DNA of 64,000 bases, taken from Nitrospirota bacterium (GTDB lineage: Bacteria > Nitrospirota > Leptospirillia > Leptospirillales > Leptospirillaceae). The position numbers and the translations under genes were made by a program. Shown here in pieces: positions 34,872 through 43,932 of the stretch. The stretch lies in contig JAJZXW010000039.1 in the NCBI GenBank assembly GCA_021806225.1, forward strand, positions 1-64,000, written 5' to 3'. Each line of letters begins with the position of its first letter. Positions within the stretch are counted from its first letter, which is position 1. The notes below the pieces were generated by a model. The model was not told the DNA's origin. It did not search any database and saw only the letters and a list, made by a program, of their open reading frames with translations.

Positions 34872-36434
34872 ATGGGATATGGACTTTTTGCATTGCTGGC
34901 CGTTCTCGCCGTATCAGGCGGGGCTCTGGTCGGGTATGTTGTAGCGACCAGAAAACGATCCGGTACCCTCTCTCTCGAAGAGGAACGTCTCAGGACGGAG
35001 CGGGCCCGCCTGGAGGAAGAGAAGAAAAGTGCCATCAAGGAGGCCGGAATCCAGGCGCGGGAGGAGGCCCTCCGGATCCGGATCGAAACGGAGGAGGATC
35101 TCTCCCGGAAAAAGGGCGCCCTCCAGGAGGCCGAGCAGTCCCTCAAGAGCCGGGAGGCCGAACTCGACCAGCTTCGGCGCCAGCTCTCCGAGAACCGCGA
35201 AAGGATCGAAAAGGACCGTAAAACGCTTGCGGCACGGGAACAGACCTTCGTCCAGAAGGAAAGCGAACTCCGCTCCATGATGGATTCGGAGCAGAGGCGT
35301 CTCGAGGAGATCGCCTCCCTGACCGTCGAAGAGGCCCGGGAGCGTCTGATGCAGAATGCCGAGGCCGCGATTCGCCCCGAGGTTTCCCGTCTCGCCCAGA
35401 AACTGGAGCAGGAGGTCCGTGACCAGGCGGTGAGGAAGGCCCGGGAGACGATGACCCTTGCTATTCAGCGCTACGCCAACGAGCATGTCGCCGAGATCAG
35501 CGTTTCGGTCGTCCCGATCCCCTCCGACGATGTCAAGGGACGGGTGATCGGCCGGGAAGGCCGGAACATCCGGGCCTTTCAGGCCGCCACGGGGGTCGAT
35601 CTCATCATCGACGACACTCCGGATGCCATCATTATCTCCGGATTCGATCCCCTGCGCCGGGAAGTGGCCCGTCTCGCCCTCGAACAGCTGCTTTCCGACG
35701 GACGGATCCATCCCGCCCGCATCGAGGAAATTGTGGAAAAGGTCAGGAAGGACCTCGATGTCTCCCTCAAGGAGGAGGCGGAGAAGCTGGCCTTCGAACT
35801 GGGAATCACCGATATCCACCCTGAAATTCTGAAGCTTCTGGGTCGCCTCAAGTACCGGACCAGCTATGGCCAGAACAATCTGGTCCATGCCCGGGAGGTG
35901 GCCTACCTCTGCCAGATGATGGCCCACGATCTGGGTCTCGACCCCCGGATCGCGAAGAGGGCGGGACTTCTTCACGACATCGGAAAGTCCCTCTCCCACG
36001 AGGGGGAAGGGTCCCATCCGTCCCTCGGAGGGGAGGCGGCAAAAAAATACGGGGAATCCTCCCAGGTGGTCAATGCCATCATGTCCCATCACGGAGACAT
36101 CGAGCCCAACTGTCTCGAGTCGGTTCTCGTCGCTGCCGCCGATGCCATCTCTGCCGCCCGGCCCGGTGCCCGCCGTGAAAGCATCGATGTCTACGTCAAG
36201 CGCCTCGAGAAGCTGGAGACCATCGCCAATTCATTCAAGGGCGTGGAGAAGTCCTACGCGATCCAGGCGGGGCGTGAAATCCGGATCATCGTGAATCAGG
36301 ATCAGGTCAGCGACGGGGATCTCATCGAGATAACCCGGGGGATCGCTCAGAAGATCGAAAACGAACTGACCTATCCGGGACAGATCAAGGTGACCGTGAT
36401 CCGAGAGAACCGGATCGTTGAGTATGCCCGCTGA
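34872..36434 (+). CDS. rny: Ribonuclease Y
   Basis: A 520-residue membrane-bound endoribonuclease that starts mRNA decay. One N-terminal membrane helix (about 3-24), a long coiled coil (about 30-205), a KH domain with [20 protein letters not shown] (near 215-240), then an HD domain with [12 protein letters not shown] (near 360). Layout and length match the family exactly. It overlaps the YmdB-type gene, its usual neighbour. Confidence 0.97.
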   Translation: MGYGLFALLAVLAVSGGALVGYVVATRKRSGTLSLEEERLRTERARLEEEKKSAIKEAGIQAREEALRIRIETEEDLSRKKGALQEAEQSLKSREAELDQLRRQLSENRERIEKDRKTLAAREQTFVQKESELRSMMDSEQRRLEEIASLTVEEARERLMQNAEAAIRPEVSRLAQKLEQEVRDQAVRKARETMTLAIQRYANEHVAEISVSVVPIPSDDVKGRVIGREGRNIRAFQAATGVDLIIDDTPDAIIISGFDPLRREVARLALEQLLSDGRIHPARIEEIVEKVRKDLDVSLKEEAEKLAFELGITDIHPEILKLLGRLKYRTSYGQNNLVHAREVAYLCQMMAHDLGLDPRIAKRAGLLHDIGKSLSHEGEGSHPSLGGEAAKKYGESSQVVNAIMSHHGDIEPNCLESVLVAAADAISAARPGARRESIDVYVKRLEKLETIANSFKGVEKSYAIQAGREIRIIVNQDQVSDGDLIEITRGIAQKIENELTYPGQIKVTVIRENRIVEYAR

Positions 36435-37263
36435 CCCCTGGGAACCGGGGCGTCCCGTCCGACTCCTGTTTGTCGGAGATGTCTTTGGAAGGCCCGGAAG
36501 GGAGGCGCTGGCCAGGGGAATCGCCCGGCTTGTCCGGGAGGCGCCCCTCGACGGGATTTTCATCAATGGGGAGAATCTTGCCGGCGGACGCGGGCTGACC
36601 CTCTCGAAGACGGAGGAGTGCTATCGTCTCGGCGTGACGGCCATGACCTCAGGGAACCATCTTTTCGACCAGAAGGAAGCGGAGGCTCTTCTTTCCTCCG
36701 ACCTCCGGCTGCTCCGTCCCGAGAATTTTTCCGCCGCCTGTCCGGGATCGGGCCACCGGATCTTCACGCTCCCGTCGGGGTACCGGGTGGGGCTCGCCAA
36801 TCTTATCGGCCGGACCTTCATGGCGCCTTCCGACTGCCCTTTCGCCGCCGCCGACCGGCTTCTTTCGGATTTTGAGACCAGTCCCAATCCTCCCGACTTC
36901 ATTGCCGTCGACATTCATGCCGAGGCGACCGGGGAGAAGCAGGCCCTCGCCTTTCATATGGACGGGCGTGCGGACCTTCTCTACGGAACCCACACCCATG
37001 TCCAGACCAATGACCTGACCCGCTACCCCCATGGGACATGGTTTCTGGGGGATGTGGGAATGACGGGGCCCCGATGGTCCATTGTGGGGGCGGATCCTGC
37101 CTCCGCCCTTTCGAAGTACCGGACCATGGTCCCGCGACCGTTCCGGGTCGCGGAGGGGGAGGCCCTGTTCTGCGCGCTTCTGGTGACGGCCGGACGTCCG
37201 GGAGACCGGAAGGGGGACGTCGACGTGCGGCTCATTCGCGAGACCGACGGAGGAGGGGCTTGA
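36424..37263 (+). CDS. YmdB-type metallophosphoesterase
   Basis: About 280 residues, matching the calcineurin-like YmdB family (2',3'-cyclic nucleotide phosphodiesterase in Bacillus). Metal motifs in order: [41 protein letters not shown] and [11 protein letters not shown]. It begins inside the end of rny (TTG 36418 is an alternative start) and ends in a TTGA overlap with xseA. rny-ymdB linkage is widespread, suggesting shared RNA-turnover roles. Confidence 0.93.
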   Translation: MPADPWEPGRPVRLLFVGDVFGRPGREALARGIARLVREAPLDGIFINGENLAGGRGLTLSKTEECYRLGVTAMTSGNHLFDQKEAEALLSSDLRLLRPENFSAACPGSGHRIFTLPSGYRVGLANLIGRTFMAPSDCPFAAADRLLSDFETSPNPPDFIAVDIHAEATGEKQALAFHMDGRADLLYGTHTHVQTNDLTRYPHGTWFLGDVGMTGPRWSIVGADPASALSKYRTMVPRPFRVAEGEALFCALLVTAGRPGDRKGDVDVRLIRETDGGGA

Positions 37264-38795
37264 CGGAAGAGGGGACCGGAGGAGGGCTTGCGAAGAGCGT
37301 GACCGTCTATACTGTCTCTGAGCTTGCGGGAACGATCAGGATGGGGATGGACCGGATCTTCCCCGGGCTTCTCGTGGTCGAGGGCGAGCTCTCGAATGTG
37401 AAGCGTTCCCAGCCGGCGGGCCATTACTACTTTACCCTCAAGGACTCGGCGGCCAGTCTTCGCGGCGTCATGTTCCGGAGCGCGTCCCGGTCGCTCCCAT
37501 TCGTTCCGGTGGACGGTCTGAAGGTGCTGCTTCGGGGGCGAATCTCCTATTACGAACCTCGCGGCGAGATCCAGATCGTGGCCGAGGCGATGGAGCCGGC
37601 CGGATTGGGTCTGTTTCATCTCGAGTTCCGGCGCGTCCGGGAGATCCTCTCCCGGGAAGGGCTCCTCAGCCCGGAACGAAAGCGGCCCCTTCCCCCCATG
37701 CCCCGGAAGGTGGCCCTGATCACCTCCCCCCAGGGGGCGGCGATCTGGGACTTCCTCCGCATCGGCGACCAGCAGAACCGTCTGATCCCCATCGTCGTGC
37801 TTCCCGCGCGCATGCAGGGGAGCGAGGCGGCCCCCGAGATCATCCGGGCCCTTTCCCTGGTGGGGACCTTGCCCGGGATCGACCTTGTCGTGATCGCACG
37901 GGGAGGAGGATCGGCGGAGGATCTCTGGAGCTATAACCGGGAAGATCTGGCCCGGGCCATCCTGGCCTCGCCCGTTCCGGTGGTGACGGCGATCGGACAC
38001 GAAGTGGACGTGACCGTGGCGGACCTCGTCGCCGACCTGCGCGTGGCGACACCGACGGAGGCGGCCAAGAAGGTCTTTTTCGACGCACAGTCCCTTCTCG
38101 GGATCGTCGCCCGATCGCGCAAAAGGCTCAGCGAGCTGATCGTCGGCCGTAAGGAGCGGGAGGCCGCGCGCCTCCTGGCATTCCGGATCGCGACAGGGAC
38201 ATTGTCCCGGCGCCTCTCCCAGGCCCATCTCGGAGTTGTCCGCGCCCAGGACCGGATGACCGCCGGGGTCAGGGAGGGCTTGACGAAAAGGGGTGGACAG
38301 ATCGCCTCCCGGAGATCGGCGATCATCCACCCCTACCGGAGGCTGGCCGGTCTTCTGGGAGCCGTGGCGGGTCAACGGGAGGCCCTGGTCCGGATTGTCC
38401 GGGACCTCTTGGGAAAGGCCCGCCTCGATCAGGCCCTTTGGACCCGGCCGCTTTACCGGGAGGATCTGATCGCTGCGGGAGCACGGCGTCTCGAGATCAG
38501 CCGGCGACGGTTCGGCATCGTCTCCGGTGTGCGCCACGCCCTTGGGGCCGCACGGGAGCGCCAGAGCCTGTTGGCCGTTCTATTGCGGGAATCGGATCCC
38601 GAGCGACCCCTCGACCGGGGCTTCTTCATCCTTGAAAGGGAGGGAGACCGGGGGCTGGCATCCGCGAGCAACCTCCCAGAACGGGGAGAAAGGCTTCGGG
38701 CGCGATCCCGGGGGCTTGCGATGGATCTTAAGGTGGACGCTGTGGTTCCGCTGAACGGGCGGATCGACGGGAATGAGGAGAGGGAGGTTCCCTGA
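37260..38795 (+). CDS. xseA: Exodeoxyribonuclease VII large subunit
   Basis: A 511-residue XseA. N-terminal OB fold (about 13-110: YTVSELAGTIRMGMDRIFPG, VEGELSNVK, GHYYFTLKD) and the nuclease core (TSPQGAAIWDFL, ARGGGSAEDLW, AIGHEVDVTVADLVADLRV, TPTEAA). It makes the ssDNA-degrading exonuclease with XseB. TTG 37260 is chosen: GGAGGAGG lies directly upstream and it overlaps the previous stop as TTGA, although the frame is open further upstream. Confidence 0.95.
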   Translation: MTEEGTGGGLAKSVTVYTVSELAGTIRMGMDRIFPGLLVVEGELSNVKRSQPAGHYYFTLKDSAASLRGVMFRSASRSLPFVPVDGLKVLLRGRISYYEPRGEIQIVAEAMEPAGLGLFHLEFRRVREILSREGLLSPERKRPLPPMPRKVALITSPQGAAIWDFLRIGDQQNRLIPIVVLPARMQGSEAAPEIIRALSLVGTLPGIDLVVIARGGGSAEDLWSYNREDLARAILASPVPVVTAIGHEVDVTVADLVADLRVATPTEAAKKVFFDAQSLLGIVARSRKRLSELIVGRKEREAARLLAFRIATGTLSRRLSQAHLGVVRAQDRMTAGVREGLTKRGGQIASRRSAIIHPYRRLAGLLGAVAGQREALVRIVRDLLGKARLDQALWTRPLYREDLIAAGARRLEISRRRFGIVSGVRHALGAARERQSLLAVLLRESDPERPLDRGFFILEREGDRGLASASNLPERGERLRARSRGLAMDLKVDAVVPLNGRIDGNEEREVP

Positions 38796-39070
38796 TGGTA
38801 AAGGCGGGCAAGGGACAGCCGGAAGCAGGAAAGGATCCTGTCCTTTCCTTTGAAGAGAAGATGAAGCGCCTGGAGGAGATCGTCCGGATGATGGAGCAGG
38901 GGGACCGCCCCCTGGAGGAATCCCTTCGCCTATTCGAGGAAGGCGTCCGGCTGTCGACGGAATGCCAGTCGATGCTTGAAGATGCGGAGCGCAAGGTCAC
39001 GACCCTCCTTTCATCGGGGCGGGAGGGTGAGGGGGAAGGCGTCCGGGAGATTCCCTTCCGGACGGACTAG
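38795..39070 (+). CDS. xseB: Exodeoxyribonuclease VII small subunit
   Basis: A 91-residue XseB. SFEEKMKRLEEIVRMMEQGDRPLEESLRLFEEGVRL is the family helix hairpin. Its start overlaps the xseA stop (TGATG), giving coupled synthesis of the two subunits; XseA-XseB pairs with ispA and dxs downstream are common. Confidence 0.95.
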   Translation: MVKAGKGQPEAGKDPVLSFEEKMKRLEEIVRMMEQGDRPLEESLRLFEEGVRLSTECQSMLEDAERKVTTLLSSGREGEGEGVREIPFRTD

Positions 39071-39112
39071 GACCGGAAAACGGGGCTGGGACATCAGGAG
39101 AAAGGACCACTT

Positions 39113-40006
39113 TTGGAGATCAAGAATTACCTGAACCATCAGAAGGAGCGTGTGGACAAGGCCCTCGACCTTCTCTTCCGGGAGGAGTCGGGGCGTGCCT
39201 ACGGCCGTCTCGCCGAGGGCATAAGGTACAGCCTTCTGGCGGGAGGGAAGCGCATTCGTCCCGTCCTTGCCCTGGCGACCATCGAGGCGCTCGGGGTTCC
39301 GTCGGACCCTCTTGTTCCGCTGGTCCTCCCCCTCGAACTGATCCACACCTACTCCCTGGTTCACGACGATCTTCCCGCCATGGACAACGACGATCTGAGA
39401 CGCGGCCGGCCGACGAACCATGTCGTTTATGGGGAAGCGGCCGCCATCCTTGCCGGGGATGCGCTCCTGACCCATGCATTTACCCTGCTTTCCGATCCTG
39501 TGTATGATAGTATCCTGCCCGTATCCCGGAGGCTTCCGGTGATCCAGGAACTGTCCGTGGCTTCGGGAATCTCCGGGATGGTCGGGGGACAGTTTCTGGA
39601 CATCGTCTCCGAAGGGAAGTCCCTGACCCTTCCCGAGCTCGAGAATCTTCACAGCCACAAGACGGGGGCCCTTTTGCGGGCCTCCGTCAGGATCGGCGCT
39701 CTCCTGTCCGGTGCCGGGGAGAAGGAGTTGCGGGACCTGACCCGCTACGGGGAGGCGATCGGCATCGCCTTTCAGATCGCCGACGACCTTCTCGATGTGG
39801 AAGCCACCGCGGAGGAGATGGGCAAGGCGACCGGAAAAGACGCCGGAAAACACAAAAATACCTATCCTGGCCTTGTCGGCGTCGAGAAAGCCAGGGCTCT
39901 GGCAGAGGAAAAATGCAGGGAAGCACACGAGTCGGTGGCCCTTCTTGGCGACAGGGGGGAGCCGCTTCGGGAGATCGCTTCCTATATCATAGAAAGAAGG
40001 AACTGA
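39113..40006 (+). CDS. ispA: Farnesyl/geranyl diphosphate synthase (polyprenyl synthetase)
   Basis: A 297-residue short-chain prenyl synthase. It has GGKRIRPVL, the first aspartate-rich motif LVHDDLPAMDNDDLRRG, GDALL and the second motif AFQIADDLLDV. It condenses IPP and DMAPP to farnesyl diphosphate for quinone, undecaprenyl and hopanoid synthesis. The TTG start 39113 follows AAAGGA by 8 nt. The stop overlaps the dxs start (TGATG). Confidence 0.94.
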   Translation: MEIKNYLNHQKERVDKALDLLFREESGRAYGRLAEGIRYSLLAGGKRIRPVLALATIEALGVPSDPLVPLVLPLELIHTYSLVHDDLPAMDNDDLRRGRPTNHVVYGEAAAILAGDALLTHAFTLLSDPVYDSILPVSRRLPVIQELSVASGISGMVGGQFLDIVSEGKSLTLPELENLHSHKTGALLRASVRIGALLSGAGEKELRDLTRYGEAIGIAFQIADDLLDVEATAEEMGKATGKDAGKHKNTYPGLVGVEKARALAEEKCREAHESVALLGDRGEPLREIASYIIERRN

Positions 40007-41898
40007 TGGGATCTTTGCTCGAAAACATCAAGGGACCAGAGGACGTCAAGGCGCTTCCCGAGGACAAGCTTCCCGTCCTGGCCCAGGAAATCAGGGACGA
40101 GATGGTTCGGGTCCTCTCCGGGATCGGGGGCCATTTCGGTGGCGGGATGGGCGTGGTCGAGTTGACCCTGGCCCTGCACAGGATCTTCGATACGTCCCGC
40201 GACCGGATTGTCTGGGATGTCGGTCATCAGGCCTATCCGCACAAGATGCTGACGGGGCGTCTCCCGTCGCTTCCGACCATCCGCCAGTGGAACGGTCTGT
40301 GCGGCTTCCCGAAGAGGGAGGAGAGCATCCACGACGCCTTCTCGGCGGGCCACGCGGGAACATCCGTTTCCGCAGCGCTCGGGATGGCTGAGGCGCGGGA
40401 CCTTCTGGGAGACTCCTACCACGTCATCGCCGTCGTCGGGGATGGATCCCTGACGGCGGGGATGGCGATGGAGGGTCTCAACCAGGCCGGCGCCCGCAAG
40501 AAAAAGCTTTTGGTCATCCTGAACGACAACAATCTGTCCATTTCGGAAAACGTGGGAGCCCTTTCGTCCTATCTGGCGCGTCTCTCCGTCGACCCCGCCA
40601 TCGACCAGATGCGCCGGAAAACGGGATCGCTGCTTAGGGACATCCCCGTCATCGGGGATTCGGTGGCCCGGTTTGCCAAGGCGGCCCATGGACAGGTCGT
40701 GGGCATGATTTCCCCTCCCGGGCTTTGGTTCGAGGAGATGGGGCTCTCCTACATCGGACCGATCGACGGCCACGACCTTCCTCTGCTGATCGACACGCTC
40801 GGAGCCCTGAAGAATCGGCCGGGGGCCGTCCTTCTTCACGTCCGCACCATCAAGGGGAAGGGGTATCCCCCCGCCGAAAAAAGTCCCATCGTCTTCCACG
40901 GTGTCCCTCCCTTCGATCCGGAGACGGGGGCCTTCCGGAAGAAGGCCGGAGGGAACCCCGCCTATACGAAGATTTTCGGCCAGGCGATGATCGAGATGGG
41001 CCGGGAGATCCCCGAGCTGTTCGCGATTACGGCGGCCATGCCGGAAGGAACGGGGCTCGTCGATTTTGGCAAGCTTTATCCGGAACGTTTTGTGGACGTG
41101 GGTATCGCGGAGCAGCACGCCGTGACGCTGGCCGGAGGAATGGCGGCCCAGGGGGCCCGTCCCGTCGTCGCCATCTATTCGACCTTCCTTCAGCGGGCCT
41201 ATGACCAGATCGTCCACGACATCTGTCTTCAGAATCTCCCGGTGGTCTTTGCGATGGATCGCGGAGGGCTCGTGGGGGAGGACGGCCCCACCCACCACGG
41301 CGTCTTCGACATCGCCTACCTCCGCCATATCCCGAACATGACGGTCATGGCCCCGAAGGACGAGAACGAGCTTCGCAAGATGCTCTGGACGGCGCTCCAT
41401 CATCCTGGCCCCGTGGCAATTCGGTACCCGAGGGGCGAAGCCCTGGGCGTTCCCCTGGACTCGGGTTTCGACGTTCTTCCGATCGGAAAGGCCGAGCTCC
41501 TCTCGGAGGGCCGGGACATCGTCTTCCTGGCCTACGGATCGATGGTCGCGGTCGCCCGGACGGCGGTGGAGATCCTCCGCCGGGAAGGAGTCGATGCCGG
41601 ACTCGTCAATATGCGTTTTGCCAAGCCGCTCGACAAGTCGCTCCTCCTTCAGCTGGCCAACTCGACCTCCCTCTTCGTCACGGTCGAGGAAGGGACGGTG
41701 CTCGGAGGGCTTGGGGCGGCCGTTCTTGAATTCCTGTCGGCGGAGGACCTGTTGGGGCGGGTCCGGGTCCGTCTCGCGGGAATCCCGGACCACTATGTGG
41801 AGCACGGGGCTCCCGGCATCCTCAGGGACTCCGTGGGGTTGTCCCCCGAGCACCTGGTGGAGATGGTGCGGAAGAACCTTCAGTCTCCCGTTTGCTGA
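40006..41898 (+). CDS. dxs: 1-deoxy-D-xylulose-5-phosphate synthase
   Basis: A 630-residue thiamine diphosphate enzyme joining pyruvate and glyceraldehyde-3-phosphate, first step of the MEP isoprenoid route and a precursor step for thiamine and pyridoxal phosphate. WDVGHQAYPHKMLTGR, GDGSLTAGMAMEGLNQAG (TPP site), NDNNLSIS, EDGPTHHGVFD and the transketolase C-domain are present. Length is normal. The start overlaps ispA. Confidence 0.97.
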   Translation: MGSLLENIKGPEDVKALPEDKLPVLAQEIRDEMVRVLSGIGGHFGGGMGVVELTLALHRIFDTSRDRIVWDVGHQAYPHKMLTGRLPSLPTIRQWNGLCGFPKREESIHDAFSAGHAGTSVSAALGMAEARDLLGDSYHVIAVVGDGSLTAGMAMEGLNQAGARKKKLLVILNDNNLSISENVGALSSYLARLSVDPAIDQMRRKTGSLLRDIPVIGDSVARFAKAAHGQVVGMISPPGLWFEEMGLSYIGPIDGHDLPLLIDTLGALKNRPGAVLLHVRTIKGKGYPPAEKSPIVFHGVPPFDPETGAFRKKAGGNPAYTKIFGQAMIEMGREIPELFAITAAMPEGTGLVDFGKLYPERFVDVGIAEQHAVTLAGGMAAQGARPVVAIYSTFLQRAYDQIVHDICLQNLPVVFAMDRGGLVGEDGPTHHGVFDIAYLRHIPNMTVMAPKDENELRKMLWTALHHPGPVAIRYPRGEALGVPLDSGFDVLPIGKAELLSEGRDIVFLAYGSMVAVARTAVEILRREGVDAGLVNMRFAKPLDKSLLLQLANSTSLFVTVEEGTVLGGLGAAVLEFLSAEDLLGRVRVRLAGIPDHYVEHGAPGILRDSVGLSPEHLVEMVRKNLQSPVC

Positions 41899-41917
41899 CG
41901 GGGGTCGGGAGAAAGGC

Positions 41918-42664
41918 TTGAAGGAACGGCTCGACGCCATCGTCCTTCGAAAAGGATGGGCCTCCTCCCGCGAAGAGGCGGTCCACATGATCGGTGAAGG
42001 AAGGGTTCGGGTGAATGCCCTCGTCCGGACCGATCCGACGATCCGGGCGGAGTACGACAGGGTTGAATGCGAACCGGTGGCGAAGGGGGGTCGCTTCGTC
42101 GGACGGGGGGGGCTCAAGCTTGAAGGGGCCCTGGACTTTTTTTCCCTCTCCCCGGCCGGACAAAAGATCGTCGATCTGGGCGCGGCCACGGGAGGTTTTA
42201 CCGACTGTCTTCTTCGGCGCGGGGCCCTCTCTGTCCACGCCGTCGATGTGGGGCGCGGTCTGATCGACGCCCGGCTCCGGGCCGACCCCCGCGTCGCTGT
42301 TGTCGAATCGGCCAATGTCCGATTCCAGGGTGCCTGGATGCCCGCCGATCCCGTCGACGGAGTCGTGGCGGATCTGTCTTTCATCTCCTTGCGTCAGATC
42401 CTGCCCCAGGTCGCCACGCTCCTGCGGGGCGGCGGGTGGTTCCTGGCGCTTGTGAAGCCCCAGTTCGAGGCCCCGCCCGAACAGGTGGAAAAAGGGGGGG
42501 TCGTCCGTGACCCGGAGGTCCGCAAGGGTCTCCTGCGACGGTTCGTGGCCGATCTGTCCAGTGAGGGAGGCGCTCCTCGCGGCCTCTGTCCTTCCGGAGT
42601 CCGGGGACGGAAGAAGGGAAATCAGGAATACTTTTGTCTTGCGTGGTGGAAGGGGCTAGCTTGA
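41918..42664 (+). CDS. tlyA: TlyA-family rRNA 2'-O-methyltransferase (S4 + FtsJ-like)
   Basis: About 248 residues. An N-terminal S4 RNA-binding domain (RLDAIVLRKGWASSREEAVHMIGEGRVRVN) is followed by an FtsJ-like SAM methyltransferase with VDLGAATGGFTDCLLRRGA, VDVGRGLID, VVADLSFISL and ALVKPQFE. TlyA acts on 16S/23S rRNA riboses; homologues sometimes act as hemolysin-annotated proteins. The TTG start 41918 follows GGGAGAAAGG. It ends in a TTGA overlap with the next gene. Confidence 0.92.
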   Translation: MKERLDAIVLRKGWASSREEAVHMIGEGRVRVNALVRTDPTIRAEYDRVECEPVAKGGRFVGRGGLKLEGALDFFSLSPAGQKIVDLGAATGGFTDCLLRRGALSVHAVDVGRGLIDARLRADPRVAVVESANVRFQGAWMPADPVDGVVADLSFISLRQILPQVATLLRGGGWFLALVKPQFEAPPEQVEKGGVVRDPEVRKGLLRRFVADLSSEGGAPRGLCPSGVRGRKKGNQEYFCLAWWKGLA

Positions 42665-43602
42665 AGATCGTTATAGGCGGGGGAGCAGGCTTCATCGGAG
42701 CCCCCCTGGGCCGGGCGCTGGCCGCGATGGGCCACAAGGTGACGGCGGCAGACAATCTGTCCACGGGATTCCGGAGCTCGCGCGACAAGGATGTCGAACT
42801 CGCGAAGGGTGATCTCGATCAACCCCGCTTCCTGGCCCGGATCTTTGAAAAGGTGCGACCGGACCTCTATGTCCATCTCGCCGGCCAAAAGGATGTCGCG
42901 ACCTCCTGGGAAGATCCGGCTGCCGATTCGGCCAAGACCGCCGGAAGCTTTCTCGGGGCTCTCGGCGCCTGTCGGACCACGACCGTTCCCCGGGTCCTCC
43001 TCGTCTCGACCGGAGAGGTCCTGACCCCTCCGGAAGGGGCCGAAGAAAGCCCCCTCGATCCGCTCATGCCGGTCCGCCCCCTTTCTCCCTACGGGGCCTC
43101 CCACGCGCTTTGCGAGTTCTACCTCGAAAGCTTTTCCCGCCTTCTCCCCATGAAGATCGCGATCGTGCGCCTGGCTCCGGTTTTCGGTCCCGGGCAGACC
43201 ACCGTGGGAGAAGGGGGGCTGATCGGGCTCGCCATCCGGCAGACTCTCCTGAAAAACTCCCAGAATCCTCCCGCCATTCCCGGGACGGGCCGGAGGATGA
43301 GGGATTACATCTTCATCGATGACGCCGTGGAGGCTCTCCTCCATCTGATCATCAAGGAGAGGGAGGGTCTCTTCCATGTCGGCTCGGGGATCCTCCAGAG
43401 CGACCGGGAGGTCTTCCTGTCTGTGGGGAAGGTGCTTGGAACGTCCTATCCCGTCCACTACCAGCCGAATCCGTTTCCGGAGACCGAGGTCAGGGTTCTG
43501 GGCCATGAGCGTCTGGCCATTGAAACGGATTGGACGATGGAGGTTCCTTTTCAGGAGGGGATCGCACGAACGGTTGACTTTTTCAGGAAGGCCATCCAGT
43601 GA
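42661..43602 (+). CDS. NAD-dependent epimerase/dehydratase family (extended SDR)
   Basis: A 313-residue Rossmann protein of the extended SDR (GalE/dTDP-glucose dehydratase) family. It has GGGAGFIGAPLGRALA, the acidic residue after beta-2 (ADNLSTGF), HLAGQKDV, the STGEVL catalytic-Ser region and YGASHALCE at the YxxxK position. In that motif the usual catalytic lysine is histidine, so normal SDR chemistry is doubtful. The TTG start overlaps the tlyA stop. No sugar-biosynthesis neighbours are present. Confidence 0.8.
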   Translation: MKIVIGGGAGFIGAPLGRALAAMGHKVTAADNLSTGFRSSRDKDVELAKGDLDQPRFLARIFEKVRPDLYVHLAGQKDVATSWEDPAADSAKTAGSFLGALGACRTTTVPRVLLVSTGEVLTPPEGAEESPLDPLMPVRPLSPYGASHALCEFYLESFSRLLPMKIAIVRLAPVFGPGQTTVGEGGLIGLAIRQTLLKNSQNPPAIPGTGRRMRDYIFIDDAVEALLHLIIKEREGLFHVGSGILQSDREVFLSVGKVLGTSYPVHYQPNPFPETEVRVLGHERLAIETDWTMEVPFQEGIARTVDFFRKAIQ

Positions 43603-43931
43603 TGATCGATCTGGTCATTGTCACCCATCCGGACCCCGTGGGGGCGAGAACTCTTGTGGACCGTCTCGTCCGGGAGCACTGGATAGCCTGCGGCCATATA
43701 GTCCCTTTGGGTACATCGGTCTTTTTCTGGGAGGGAGAGGTGCGGACGACGGAAGAGGTGACCCTCATCCTGAAGTCTGTGGCGGAAAATCGCGCTGCGC
43801 TGGAGCGGGAAATCCGGAGGGAGCATCCTTATTCGGTTCCGGAAATCCTTTTTGTTTCGGTCGATCAGGGAAACGCGGACTATCTTGCCTGGGTCAGGGA
43901 GACCTGCTCGGGCCGTCCGGGAAAGGATTAA
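43599..43931 (+). CDS. cutA: CutA-family divalent-ion tolerance protein
   Basis: A 110-residue trimeric CutA. VIVTHPD, ACGHIVPLGTSVFFWEGEVRTTEEVTLILKS and HPYSVPEILFVSVDQGNADYLAWV match the family strands. Its biochemical role is still vague (linked to copper tolerance and protein anchoring). GTG 43599 and ATG 43602 are equally possible starts, both overlapping the preceding stop. Confidence 0.92.
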   Translation: MMIDLVIVTHPDPVGARTLVDRLVREHWIACGHIVPLGTSVFFWEGEVRTTEEVTLILKSVAENRAALEREIRREHPYSVPEILFVSVDQGNADYLAWVRETCSGRPGKD

Positions 43932-43932
43932 G

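Noticed and set aside
37023-38537. Long minus-strand open frame opposite xseA
   Set aside because: It is antisense to a clear XseA with all motifs; its protein is low-complexity Arg/Gly/Pro-rich, as expected from the complement of GC-rich coding DNA.
39982-42384. 800-codon minus-strand open frame opposite dxs and tlyA
   Set aside because: Long antisense frames are common at this GC content; it shows no domain, and the plus strand holds two well-defined enzymes.
43599-43931. CutA reading as a nitrogen-regulatory PII protein
   Set aside because: The fold is related, but the ACG...SVFFWEGEV and PEI motifs are those of CutA, and no T-loop uridylylation site is present.
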